A model generated the notes under the pieces. That model saw only the letters and a list, made by a program, of their open reading frames with translations, was not told the DNA's origin and did no database searches. A program made the position numbers and the translations under genes. This document shows, one piece after another, positions 23,169 through 33,495 of a DNA stretch of 64,000 nucleotides (the stretch's first letter is position 1; each line of letters starts with the position of its first letter). Source of the DNA: Dactylonectria macrodidyma. Lineage: Eukaryota; Ascomycota; Sordariomycetes; Hypocreales; Nectriaceae. The stretch spans positions 868,001-932,000 of the forward strand of contig JAGMUV010000005.1 of assembly GCA_020744425.1 (NCBI GenBank), written 5' to 3'.

Positions 23169-23834
23169 TCACTGCTTCTTAGCGTTCTTCTCGGCCGCCT
23201 TCTTAGCGACGATGGCGTCGAATCTCTGGAAGGAAGGGAACCCCTCCAGGAAGCAGTTGGACTCCCAGGCCCACCACTGGCCGCTGAACCTCTCAACACC
23301 GTGCCTGTTCAAGCGAGCGTCGAAGATGTAGCACTCCAGCAGGTGGATGCCGATGACGGGCCAGAAGATGGCTCGCACGATCCAGACGAAGCCCTCAGGC
23401 CCTCCCGGGAAGCCGGCCTCGAGCAGTTGCCAGGCGGGACTACCGGGGACGACCCAGGGCAGCGAGGCGGCGCAGCCGAAGTAGAAGAGCACGGCGCTGA
23501 AGACGAAGAGCCCGAAGCCACGCGGCCGCGCGTAGGCCGTGACGACGACGTCGCTGAAGCCGAGGGTCTCGCGGGCCGTGTGCGCCATCTCTACAATGCG
23601 GGCCCTGGCCTCGGCCCAGCCGGCCAGCGGGGGGTCGAACGGCACGGAATACTCGCGGCCGCCGCGGCCGGCGATGCGCATGCCCCGGAGGTCGATGTCA
23701 AGCATCTCGGGCGACGAGGCGGCACCGGCCGAGGCCCCGGCGTAGTGGCGCAGATAGTAGGACATTTCGCGCGTGTGGTCCGCGTTCATGTGCTTGATGA
23801 TGCGCGCCTTGTGGGCGGAGCCGGCGTCGTCCAT
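23169..23834 (-). CDS. DUF2470 and DUF4499 domain membrane protein
   Basis: Single exon, 221 aa, with the first ATG of the frame at 23834. Residues 8-92 fit DUF2470 (KHMNADHTREMSYYLRHY, then LDIDLRGM and VPFDPPL), a fold related to haem- or FMN-binding split barrels such as haem-utilisation proteins. Two hydrophobic segments follow, about 106-128 (GFGLFVFSAVLFYFG) and 147-170 (FVWIVRAIFWPVIGIHLLE). The C-terminal WW and FPSF motifs are typical of DUF4499 (TMEM254-like). It ends in a Lys-rich tail (KKAAEKNAKKQ), which may serve as an ER-retrieval-like signal. Function not established. A 296-codon antisense frame is a shadow. Confidence 0.85.
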   Translation of the reverse strand: MDDAGSAHKARIIKHMNADHTREMSYYLRHYAGASAGAASSPEMLDIDLRGMRIAGRGGREYSVPFDPPLAGWAEARARIVEMAHTARETLGFSDVVVTAYARPRGFGLFVFSAVLFYFGCAASLPWVVPGSPAWQLLEAGFPGGPEGFVWIVRAIFWPVIGIHLLECYIFDARLNRHGVERFSGQWWAWESNCFLEGFPSFQRFDAIVAKKAAEKNAKKQ

Positions 23835-24494
23835 TTTCCTTATGAAGGATGGGATTGAGGCCCCTGAGCAAGTGATTTTAGAGTTGAGTAGGAAAAAGAA
23901 GGTGGGTTGTGGAGGATCTCAACGTTGAGGAGTGACGGTTGTGTACTTTCAAAAGATGCAAGAAGGCGGTGTTTGATTAGAGCGAGGTTGAAAGTGGAGC
24001 CGAGTTGTGAACCCCGGCTCCGATCTCCGGCCACCGAGCATGTTCGGAAGGCACGCAATGCATCGAATGCGATCCCGAGGTAATTCTAATAACGGAAGAA
24101 ACAAACCGAAGAAATGGCTAAGATCACATGTGAGGTGTCTTCGCATCGAGGAGCCAGAATGACGTACATAGGCCATGTCTTGGCCCGTCTGTTGACAACG
24201 CTAGGAAGGATACAGCAACGTCCTCGGGTATCTCGCAAGCCCCTACTCTATCTGTCTAGACCCTGAGCCCCCCAGATCTTGAGTCCTTGTATCTCCAGCC
24301 CCCCATAGCCCACTACCCCTGGTAGCATTGCAAACCACAACGCCGTGACAAACGAAAACCATTACCAGATGGCCCGGTAAAGACCGTGAAAATTACTTTG
24401 AATACACACTAGTTGCTTTTTCTTTATCGTATACCAAGCAAGCGCTGAATCCCTCCCACGCATCCGAAATCAAATAGAGGACAGCCAGTGTCCG
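23835..24494. other. Intergenic region
   Basis: 660 bp between the DUF2470 gene start and the stop of the CFEM receptor, both minus strand. No gene seen. Confidence 0.4.
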
Positions 24495-26236
24495 TCATGG
24501 GCTGAGAGCTCCTCGTCTTGGTGTGACGATGCTTCCCTCGTCGCCGTCCGATTCGTCCACCTCGACCCGGGTTGTCGTCGTCGTCTTGACTCGGATGCCG
24601 AGTCGGTCTCCCACGTGCGATATCATGGAGAATCCAGAGAACCGCTTGCCTCCCTTGATCTGAGTCCACACATCGCCGCGGGCTTTGTCGCCGAGTTGCA
24701 GGTCCAGCTCCAGCTCGCTTTCCGTCGCACCGCCCTTTGCCGTCGAGTAGGGACCCCTGAGGGGCTTTCGTGAGACCGACGTATTCGACTTTAGTTTGGT
24801 CTGGATCGGTGGCGGTGGCTTCTTCTTCAAGGAGCCCCTCGGATTGCGACGACCCGTGAGAGTCGCAACTGTGGTTGGACGCGCGGGGACCAAGAGCTTC
24901 CAGATGCTTGGCGCGCACGCCAGGGTGATTAACACGGCAACCTCGATGCCTGTCCAGATGAGCCGGTCGTCGAACTCCCATGGTTGATCCGTTGTAGCTT
25001 TCTGTTCAATGACGCATCGCAATCGCAGGCCCGACATTCCCACCGACAGACCGCCGAGAGCGTACATAACCGCAGCCCCCAACTTGACTCGCATGCTCAT
25101 GCTGACTTGTTGTAAGAACGGCAAGGGGAGGGCCAGCAGGACGATGCTTTGGCCAATATCGAACCCCAGTTTTAGGAGAGAGAGTAGCCGAATGTCGAGA
25201 CATCGGCGCTCTTCGGAGTCGACCGACCATCCATCCCACGAAAAGCTGACCGGCGCGCATTGGAAGGTCAAGACGAAGACAAAGACCAGCGTCGGGATTA
25301 ACGTGAGTATAAGGATGGAAGAGGTCGCAACCCTAAATCGGGTACCGGAAAACGTCTTCAAGTAAAAGTAAATGATGGCGACCTTGGCGAGGCAGTTGCA
25401 AATCAAGGCGAGCTTATCTGCATAGAAGAGGATCTGCGTTTAGCGTTAGTGAGTTCTCGCGACTACCGTTGTATGTCTCAAGCAAACCTTCAACCCAGTC
25501 ACTACTCCTTGTTTCCCTACTAGATCAATGTCGACATCGAAGACGTTATGATGCACTGCGATAAGAGTTAGAGATAAATGCGTAGAAGGGCCGAGGCACT
25601 CACCGATATGGACACATGTGATGTAGACCGTATATAAGACCTAGTATTCACGTGTCAGTCACCATTCTGCAGGGCATCTGCACCCATGGTTTGCATACCC
25701 AGCAACCGGACATAACGTAGTCATCTACGCGAATGCCCTCTGATGATCTCCAGCTTGAAAAGAGTCGTAGCCAAGGACTGATCCAGGCTGGAACCTCGGC
25801 GACAAGTAGATAGTAGAATCGCTTTTCCCTTGTTTGCGTTGGCTCATCGCAGAGCCGGGACTGGACATCGTTGGTCCCTACATCAGTTAGTTGTTGATAT
25901 CAGCACCTGAGTCATGGCGACAGGACGTACATAGCCGATCCAGGACAGAGCAGTCTTGCAAGATGCAGTCTTGGGATCGGGCCCAGAAACCCTCCTCATT
26001 GCAAAAGTCCGCAACAGTCGAGCCTTCGGATGAGTCCCCAACCGCCGAAGAATAACATCGACCCTGTAACGGTCAGTTACAACAGCCCTCCATCGGACGA
26101 GTCAGGCAACCCCAAAAGGAAAACGTACCAAACACGTCGGTAGATCGTCCAGGAGTTGGGTGATGTTAGTGCTAGCCGCCCCCGCGGTGGCTATTGACAG
26201 TAAGACTGCCAGAAATGATATTAAACGCATCACCAT
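24495..26236 (-). CDS. CFEM-domain seven-helix receptor-like protein (PTH11/rhodopsin-like)
   Basis: Six exons: 26236-26129, 26063-25931, 25877-25699, 25640-25604 (37 nt), 25555-25488 and 25433-24495, giving 487 aa. All joins keep frame. Residues 1-21 form a signal peptide (MRLISFLAVLLSIATA). A CFEM-like Cys-rich domain follows (C35, C39, C57, C69, C73, C90), with six cysteines where the typical domain has eight. Several membrane helices come next, with motifs usual in fungal rhodopsin-like receptors (DDYVMSGCW, LVFVFVLTFQCAPVSFSWDGW, WTGIEVAVLITLACAPSIWKLL). The cytosolic tail of about 120 residues is basic and Ser/Thr-rich. In plant pathogens the founding member Pth11 senses surfaces; here the ligand is unknown. 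An ATG at 26230 is an alternative start. Confidence 0.85.
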
Positions 26237-28900
26237 CCGAGGAAACTGTTGGCTGTCAATAATGATTATTGTCGATGATGGAGGCGGCCGCCGGGGAGTC
26301 GTGAGAACACAGGTCTTGGCTTGCTAGACATTCGGACGCTGGGCCAGCAGTTCGTCGTGATGCGGTCGTAGGGATGGGGCCCTAGGAATATTTCTAAAGA
26401 GAATGCAAGGCATCAAAGCACCAGGGGTGTTCCAGAATGAGCATGGACGTTTGTGTGTGAGAGATCTTAAGACGGTGCTAGTGCTAGTTCTGGCCGCTGC
26501 TGCAACGGGCGAACAGCGCCTACCCTTGCTACTGCCATCGACAGTCTTATACTACGCAGTATATTGATCAACCAGGCTCTGGAAGGACGGGCCTATGAAA
26601 GAGGTGGCTTGGCACACAAAGTCTCCGTAATGTCCAGGAGTGCAACGTGGGAGATGCCGTACATACGCGGTAGATCCTAATGAGATGAGATGCTCATCGC
26701 TGCGCCGCAGATATTCTCCGTCACCGACTTTCACGGTGACGGGTACTCACTTGAGCATTCATACAATCGAAATTACGCGACCGGGGGCATCTTCAAGGCA
26801 TGGAGGTCAGCGCTAGGTGGAGCTGGTTCGTGCATCTGTAAGCACATCTTTGGGGCGCATCTTTTTGATGCATTGCAAAGGATGAAACGATGTCACTCCC
26901 CATGCATTCTCTTCCCGGCAAGACCTGGGGGCTCTGTCCAATCGCGAAGCTCAAAAGCCTATCTTGGGAAGTAACCTGAAGATAGCGGAAGATTTCTCCT
27001 CGATCAAAGCGTCCCTGGCGACGCAACTCGGGGAAGGGAGCATGGTTCGGTATTGGAACGTTGAAGAGACGGCATCTTGCCATGTATCGTGCGACAAAAC
27101 GGACACTAGTCGGGAGATCACCGCATCCAAATGGGATGTATATTCCACCACAAAGATACCCTTGTGGGTTATCCTTTATATGAAACCGCGGTTCCTGCAA
27201 CAGCCTCGGCTGAGTGGGTGGGCTTTGCAGTTGCACGGTTCAGCTAGCAATCAAGGTCTACACCCAACGGCCCGCCTGAGCTGAGAATACCGCTCGGTAG
27301 ATGCATTGCCAGTCTTCCACGATTCCACGGGAGCGACTTGGACCGAGTTCGAAGAAGCGCAAACTGGCGACTTCATCCACTATTAGGGGGAAATTGCAAA
27401 TGCCGGGCTCGCTGCCAGACAGCCAGCCAGGCAACCCGTAAACAAACCCAGCTCATAAGAGAAGACATAGACGTCAACAAAGGTGCCCTATCCCCGGTTT
27501 CGGGCCGTTCTCGCAATGCAACCCAACCGTTGGAGCCGCCCGAAGCCCGAAGCCAGAAAACGAGGAATCACAGAGAGGTGGGCTGGTGGAGAGGGAACCG
27601 GCAGTTCGACGAAACGGGATGTGGAACACTTTGAGAACGAACAAGCGTCGATTGCCGTCTCGAATCGGGTGCCACTTGAACAATCACTAGATCGTTGACC
27701 CACCGCGATGCAGAATACCTGAAACGGCTCAGGTGACAACTGACAAGGGCTTTCCATGTTTCCTTTTGACGTGGTTCTAGGTTGTCTTCACAGAAGCTAA
27801 AAGGTTAGTTGGTGTTAGCGGCTAGGCCCAGTGTCCCCGGATCAACGGGTGCGCTAATGGAGGAGCAATTGCTAATCGAAGCGTCACGCCTCCCTGACGA
27901 GATTCTTCACGAGGGGAATGTCTCTAAAGCACCAAGCGGCGATCCGTATATAGTACCCCCCGATCGCAGGGCACTCCGACTGGATCTCTAGCCGCGACCT
28001 GAAGGTCATTTATTGGGAATCTGGCTTGCCTCAGAAACGGCAGCAGGTCAACAACCTTGGCGAAGCTCGGAGCCTTACTGCGGATTGCGCGGCAAAACTG
28101 AATAAGGCTGGCCCCGTAATGATGGATGGCTGAGACCAGTTCACAACTAGATGGCCGAGTCTGATGAGTCATGAACGACGTAAACCTAGTGAAGTATCTT
28201 CGCCATCTTTGTCGATGGGGTTTAACTTGAACACGATGCGTGCCGTTCCGCGTATGCAACGGCTGTCACGTAATCAAGAACTTGACGGTGGAGCAGGCGG
28301 CTAGGGTGCTCGGAGCTCCGAGCCTAGGCGAGCTGAAGACCGAAAGAATACATAGCCAGGTTAATAGAATAAATCTGAGGGAAGTCGGACGTGTAATTCT
28401 AGTGAATTGCAGCGAGTTGGATTGCATGCGATGCGAATTGAAGGACGAGATAATTTTCTGAAATTTTGAGTGCGAGGCGTCTGGTGCGGCGTTTCAACGG
28501 AAAGCATGACGCGACTTGAAGAAATGGACCGTGCGAATAGTGTCATTAACACTGTAAACTATACGGCTGAGTCAGCAATTGACAACCAGTCGGACATCCA
28601 AGTTCGTCCAAGTTCGTCCAAGTTCGTCCAAGTTCATCCAGCCATCTCGGAACTCCGCTCGGCGAATGCGTGAAATAATGTGGACGCAAAACTCTTTCGC
28701 CGACTTTATCAGATCAGATTGATAAAGAAATCTCTTTTCACTTGCTGAAACCCCGGATCGCCCCAGAGTCTCTTCCCACAACCCTTCGTAACTCCGAACC
28801 TCGTCTCCCCAAAGCAGAGCGGCCAAACCCAGGCTCAAATTCCAAGGCGCTTCAGCAGGCTCAAAGCTCCGGCTGGCTGGCTGGCTAGTAGGAAGCAAGC
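26237..28900. other. Long intergenic region between divergent genes
   Basis: 2.7 kb between the CFEM receptor (minus) and a Zn2Cys6 regulator (plus). Several frames of 60-147 codons occur on both strands, but none resembles a family or has supportive splicing. It contains a 10-bp tandem repeat close to the regulator start. Confidence 0.4.
28601..28640 (+). repeat. Four tandem copies of a 10-bp unit
   Basis: The unit agttcgtcca occurs three times perfectly and once as agttcatcca, directly head to tail. A related half unit (acatcca) precedes it. It lies 261 bp upstream of the regulator ATG, so it may be in its promoter or leader. Confidence 0.85.
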
Positions 28901-31369
28901 ATGACGGACCGAAGTGAGACCCCGGACTCGGACGACGACCGAAGGCCTGGCTCGCGCAACAGCTCCGGCCAACCTCCGGCCCGCAAACGGCAGCGAGTCC
29001 GTCTGAGCTGTCTCGAATGCCGCCGTCGCAAGCTGTCGTGCGACCGGGGCTTCCCGTGTGAGCGATGTATCAAGAGCGGTACACCCGATCGCTGCAGCTA
29101 CGAGAGCCGCAACGGTGAGGTCGTCAACGCCTCGTCCGGCGTCCCTCCGCCCTTTGCCCAGCTCGACTCCCGCCGCTTCGGCGTTGACCCGGCGGCCATG
29201 GGGTTGTCTCCCCGGGATCCCGAGTATGCGCGTCAGGATCATGATCGCATCCGCCGTCTCGAGCTGGAGATTGCCCAGCTCAAGAACCAGATATCCCGTC
29301 CCGGCGCCAACTTTGACGGCAGCACCGTCGCCGCCACCACCACCTCACCCACCACTCACAAGGATGAGGCCAATCCTGGTGAGCCGGATCCCTCGGTTCG
29401 CGAGGTTCATGAATCCATTGAGGCCACCAACATGTCCGGTGAGAAGGGCGAGCTGCGCTTCTTCCGTGGCCGTGGCTTCCGCACCCGCTACTTCGGCCCT
29501 CACAACGCCAGCATGGCCTTTGTCGAATTGACCGGCCTGTGTCCCTTTATGAAGGAAACCGCCGATGAATGGCTTCGTCCCGTCATCTTGCATGATCGCA
29601 AGGACCGCAAGCGACGCCAGCAGGACCGGGAGCAGATCTTTGAGAAGCAAAATCTCGACCTGGAAGCCCTTCTCCCCACTAGGGAAGAAGCCGATGCTCT
29701 CGTCAACGTCTACCTCGACCAGTTTGAGCAAGTCCACCGTATCGTTCACATACCCACCTTCCGCAAGGAGTACGAGCAGTATTGGGACAACCCCGGCACC
29801 CCCAAGCGCTATGCGGCCTTTACCGCACTCGTCCTCTCCATGATGGCTGTATCTAGTTGCGTCCACACCCACGACCATCTGAAGTTCGTCGGCATGATGT
29901 CGAATGCTCGTCACTGGGCTGAGAAGTGGATCAAAGCCTGCGACGAGTGGTCTCAGGAGCAGAGCCAGAAACACCGTCGACTCATTCACTACCAGGTCGC
30001 ATGTCTGCTATACCTTGGCAAGCGTGTGAATACCATCAAGAAGAAACGATTCTGGACTGGATCAGGGGCCCTCATTCAGGACGGCATTGCGGTTGGCCTG
30101 CATCGAGAGCCAAGTCACATGGCAGCCAAGATCACAGTCTTCCATCAAGAGATGCGACGGCGCATCTGGGCAACTGTCCAAGAATTCGACATGCAGGCAT
30201 CGTTTGACCATGGCCTGCCTACGCTCGTTAGCCAACTCCACTACGATACCAACGCACCGCGCAACCTAGAAGACGACGACTTTGACGAAAGCACCACTGT
30301 CCTCCCGCCATCCAAGCCGGCCAAGGACTACACATTCTCATCCTTCCAGAACCTGGCAAGGCAGAGCTTGCCCCTACGCTTGGAGCTCAGCCGGCTGCTG
30401 ACAGGCCCCTTGTCGGAAATCGACTACGATCAAGTCATCCGACACACAAATGACTTGACGCAAGAGATCGACTCTCTTCCTTCCTGGGACACCAACACTG
30501 CCAACACAAAGGGGATGAAGAACCCCATGATCGCCTACACGTTGCTGCATGTCCAGCTCAGGCAGTACATCATCCCCCTCCACCAACCGTACCTCAAGCT
30601 TCGCAAGCAAAACTCCAAGTACCAATACTCGGAGATCATCTACTACAACGCCGCCAGAGATATCGTTCTACTTCACGACAAGCTATACGAGCAAGGCGTG
30701 CGTTCGTTAAACTTCCTCCGCGAGGACGCGCTCACCACCGCCATCAACCTGTGCAGCGTTACGATGCTGCAGCCAAGAGGCTCAACCAACATGATCATGA
30801 TCAACTCCCACCACACCCTCAAGCTGATTGAGAAGTGCATCGCAATGAAGGAGGACCGTCTGCTCCGATGCGGCAACAACGAGCCGTGGGGATACTCCAT
30901 CATGTGTGCCGCCCTCGGCCTGCTCGAGGCTCACCTTGGTACAAAGGAACCCGAAGTCGCAAAGTCGACATCGGCTGAGCGCTTCGTCGCCCTCCACTAC
31001 CGCCTCCTGGCGAACCAAGAGCCCCCCGTCGCCGGAGAACAGCAGCAGCAGCAGCAGGAGCCGGGAGCGCCGATGAACGCGGTGGCTGCGCCGGCGGCGA
31101 TTGGGCCGACGCCTAATATACCCTTGCATGATCGGCCAAAGGTAATGAGCCTCGAGTTCCACGGCAGGGCGTTTCCTAATATTGGTATCCAGTCCATGAC
31201 GCCCTTCGCATATAACCCGGCGATGCCCGCCGCTCCCATCGATCCCAGCCAGGCCCCATGGCTCATGGCTGGGGGAGATCAGACTCAACCGTTTAACCTA
31301 GACCCGAGCCTCGAGCTGCTCGGTCTGAATCTGAATGAAATCTGGGGCGAGTCTTGGGAGCTTGGCTAA
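28901..31369 (+). CDS. Zn2Cys6 (Gal4-type) fungal transcription factor
   Basis: Single uninterrupted frame of 822 aa. A basic RKRQRVR stretch leads into the cluster C37-x2-C40-x6-C47-x5-C53-x2-C56-x8-C65. A short coiled-coil candidate (RIRRLELEIAQLKNQIS, about 116-132) probably serves dimerisation. The fungal-specific transcription factor region covers the middle (VHIPTFRKEYEQYW, GIAVGLHREPSHM, RRRIWATVQEFDMQASFDHGLP). Near residue 710 there is a run of six Gln, and the C-terminal 110 residues are Pro/Ala-rich with acidic-hydrophobic ends, as in activation domains. The intron-free structure of such a long gene is notable but not rare. Target genes cannot be read from the sequence; the nearest neighbours give no clue. 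Confidence 0.92.
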   Translation: MTDRSETPDSDDDRRPGSRNSSGQPPARKRQRVRLSCLECRRRKLSCDRGFPCERCIKSGTPDRCSYESRNGEVVNASSGVPPPFAQLDSRRFGVDPAAMGLSPRDPEYARQDHDRIRRLELEIAQLKNQISRPGANFDGSTVAATTTSPTTHKDEANPGEPDPSVREVHESIEATNMSGEKGELRFFRGRGFRTRYFGPHNASMAFVELTGLCPFMKETADEWLRPVILHDRKDRKRRQQDREQIFEKQNLDLEALLPTREEADALVNVYLDQFEQVHRIVHIPTFRKEYEQYWDNPGTPKRYAAFTALVLSMMAVSSCVHTHDHLKFVGMMSNARHWAEKWIKACDEWSQEQSQKHRRLIHYQVACLLYLGKRVNTIKKKRFWTGSGALIQDGIAVGLHREPSHMAAKITVFHQEMRRRIWATVQEFDMQASFDHGLPTLVSQLHYDTNAPRNLEDDDFDESTTVLPPSKPAKDYTFSSFQNLARQSLPLRLELSRLLTGPLSEIDYDQVIRHTNDLTQEIDSLPSWDTNTANTKGMKNPMIAYTLLHVQLRQYIIPLHQPYLKLRKQNSKYQYSEIIYYNAARDIVLLHDKLYEQGVRSLNFLREDALTTAINLCSVTMLQPRGSTNMIMINSHHTLKLIEKCIAMKEDRLLRCGNNEPWGYSIMCAALGLLEAHLGTKEPEVAKSTSAERFVALHYRLLANQEPPVAGEQQQQQQEPGAPMNAVAAPAAIGPTPNIPLHDRPKVMSLEFHGRAFPNIGIQSMTPFAYNPAMPAAPIDPSQAPWLMAGGDQTQPFNLDPSLELLGLNLNEIWGESWELG

Positions 31370-31764
31370 TCTGCGTGAAAAAGAACCATACATATTAATA
31401 ATAACATGGATTCTGGTAGCGTCATGAAGGACACGGGAACTGATGTGGTTGTTTTCTCTCTTCTCTTCTCATTATTTTCACGGCGTTCTTGGAGTCTTAA
31501 AGGATACCAGGTTTGACATCACGACTCAATCGCAAGCACAAGTCATGTGTCTCTGGCAGCCAAGGCCAAGACCCTTCCATTGTCTGCAAAAGCAAATCCT
31601 ATTCGTGGGTACTAAATACAAGGATTCTCCAACTGACATTGTGGTCCAGCGCCAGTCTAATCTCAAAACATAACCCTTGTGCTGCAACTAGAAAATTTAC
31701 CCCAACTCCACGGACACTGACGACCTCAAAGGAACGAGGAACACTTCAAGTCCTTTCTCAATGC
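31370..31764. other. Intergenic region between convergent genes
   Basis: 395 bp holding the 3' untranslated regions of the regulator and the next minus-strand gene. No gene seen. Confidence 0.45.
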
Positions 31765-33495
31765 TCAATAATCCTCCATTTCGGAATCCGATGGCTGTAT
31801 CGGCTCTCGCTTGATGTGCGACAAAATGGGATCTTCTTCGTATGGCTGATTTGTCTTGAGTTGATAGATGTCGCGTGTGCAGTTCTGGACTTGACGCCCC
31901 AGTGTCTCCAACGATCGTTGCATGCTGTCTCCACTCAGCCCCGATGGGATGTTGAAAATGGCGGCGTTTCGGTTGCGGGCCGCGTTGTCGTCTTCCAGGA
32001 CCGAGAGCCGCTGCTTGATGTCCAGCATGTCTGCAAAAATCTGATTGATACACTCGTTGACGAAGGTGCTAGGCCGAGGGAGGTCAGCAATACGCTGTCT
32101 GGTGCGCAGCTCGGCGTCCTGAACCTGGTTTGCGACCTGGATGGACAACTCCCGCTTCAGCTGCTGGAACATGGATTCGCGCTTGACCTCGTCATCCCAT
32201 TCCCCATTGGGCTGAGCGGCACCACCACCTATAGCAGTGTCTCCACGGTCCTGATTGGCGTTGTTGGCCGTGGCGTTGTTGGCCGTGGCGTTGTTGGCCG
32301 TGGTGTTGCCGACAATCAGATTCTCTTCTCGCTTTGTCAAGACTTCAGACCCCAGAACAGGGCGTGCGACGATACTCTGAACAGCTGCAGAATTGACATC
32401 GGCCTCCGGAACGGGGGATTTGACACTCTGACCGGCCAAGTTCTCTTCGCCGTCTTGTGCCGCGACTGATGAAGCGGGCGGGCTCAAAACCTCGGGCTCG
32501 CCAGGGCTCGGAGCTCCAGAGGTGGTCAGGCTCAGAAATTCGCGGTCAGTCATGGGGGTATATCGACGGTGCTTCTTGGCTCTGAGAGACCCTCTGCGAT
32601 CGGTCGTGCCTTCAGTGACGATGTCGGGATGAGGTCGCTTTCGCTCGTACAATTTGGGAATCGAGAATGATGTCTTGGTCTTGGTAGGTGTCTGAGTAAT
32701 CGGCTCAGGGGTGGGAGTTTCCAACTTTGTGCGCGTCACACCAGCTGGCGTCATGGCAGACCAGATGTCGGTACCGGGGAAGCTTGCTTGGATAGTTCTG
32801 ATTTTGATGCCGCGAACGCGGCTCTGGAGGAAGTCCTTGCCGTAGACGGTGCGGAATGCAATCCAGTATCCCCAATTCCACCCGTGGCTGCGCTGCGTAA
32901 CGGCCCGCCAAATGGCGTGGTTGCTGGTGATATGTTCACTGGACGCCGTAGCCTTGACCTTGGAAAGAACCTTGGCGAAGCCGATCCTGGTTTGGTGATC
33001 CCAGTTGACTCCATGCTCGAGGTAGATGCTCATGACCTCGTTGATGGCTTTCTGGTCGCGCTCACGACGGGAGAGGTTGATAGGGATCTCGAGCTCGCGG
33101 CTGAGCGCGGTGACGGCATCAGTGATTTCCTTAGAGTGAGTGACATTGCGGGAAGCTGAGTCTGTGCTGGAAGCTGAGTTGTTGCTGGAAGGCGTGCTAG
33201 GGTTCGCGGTTGAGCTGGGCGTAGATGCACTTGGGAGCTTGGAAGCAGATTTGGGCTTGGTAGTGATGGTCAAATCAGTGGAGGTGGTTGTCTTGGCTGC
33301 AGCGTTCCGCCTAGCAGCGCTGCGGGTGTTAGGAGTATCCACAACCTTGGGAGCATCGACATTCTTGGGAGTATCGCCAGTCTGATCAGCGGTTTTGGCC
33401 GAGAGGGGAGTGCTGGGCCGAACCGCATCCGCCACCTTGGAAACAGATTTGGCCTTGATGCCTCGCGTGCCTCCGAATCGAGTGGACGGGCTCAT
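31765..33495 (-). CDS. Hypothetical, largely disordered protein with a Trp-rich segment
   Basis: Single exon, 576 aa from the ATG at 33495. An upstream frame to 33786 is a low-complexity leader and is not taken as coding. Residues 1-120 are Ser/Thr/Lys/Pro-rich. Residues 123-240 look folded, with predicted helices and a Trp/aromatic cluster (GVNWDHQTRIGFAKVL, QRSHGWNWGYWIAF). The middle is basic and Pro/Thr-rich (KRPHPD, RAKKHRRY), consistent with nuclear location. Residues 399-413 are three copies of TANNA encoded by a 15-bp repeat. The last 130 residues are helical and charged and end in KREPIQPSDSEMEDY, which resembles a SUMO site (IKREP) followed by acidic residues. I do not recognise the family. 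Confidence 0.75.
   Translation of the reverse strand: MSPSTRFGGTRGIKAKSVSKVADAVRPSTPLSAKTADQTGDTPKNVDAPKVVDTPNTRSAARRNAAAKTTTSTDLTITTKPKSASKLPSASTPSSTANPSTPSSNNSASSTDSASRNVTHSKEITDAVTALSRELEIPINLSRRERDQKAINEVMSIYLEHGVNWDHQTRIGFAKVLSKVKATASSEHITSNHAIWRAVTQRSHGWNWGYWIAFRTVYGKDFLQSRVRGIKIRTIQASFPGTDIWSAMTPAGVTRTKLETPTPEPITQTPTKTKTSFSIPKLYERKRPHPDIVTEGTTDRRGSLRAKKHRRYTPMTDREFLSLTTSGAPSPGEPEVLSPPASSVAAQDGEENLAGQSVKSPVPEADVNSAAVQSIVARPVLGSEVLTKREENLIVGNTTANNATANNATANNANQDRGDTAIGGGAAQPNGEWDDEVKRESMFQQLKRELSIQVANQVQDAELRTRQRIADLPRPSTFVNECINQIFADMLDIKQRLSVLEDDNAARNRNAAIFNIPSGLSGDSMQRSLETLGRQVQNCTRDIYQLKTNQPYEEDPILSHIKREPIQPSDSEMEDY
32257..32301 (-). repeat. 15-bp tandem repeat coding for TANNA
   Basis: Three copies of a 15-bp unit (plus-strand form ggccgtggcgttgtt) with a few substitutions lie inside the reading frame of the hypothetical protein. 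Confidence 0.85.

Noticed and set aside
22968..23858. 296-codon plus-strand frame
   Set aside because: Antisense to the DUF2470/DUF4499 gene, whose minus-strand reading has clear domain motifs and membrane helices.
31513..32469. 318-codon plus-strand frame
   Set aside because: Antisense to the hypothetical gene at 31765-33495; it has no start context and shows no domain.
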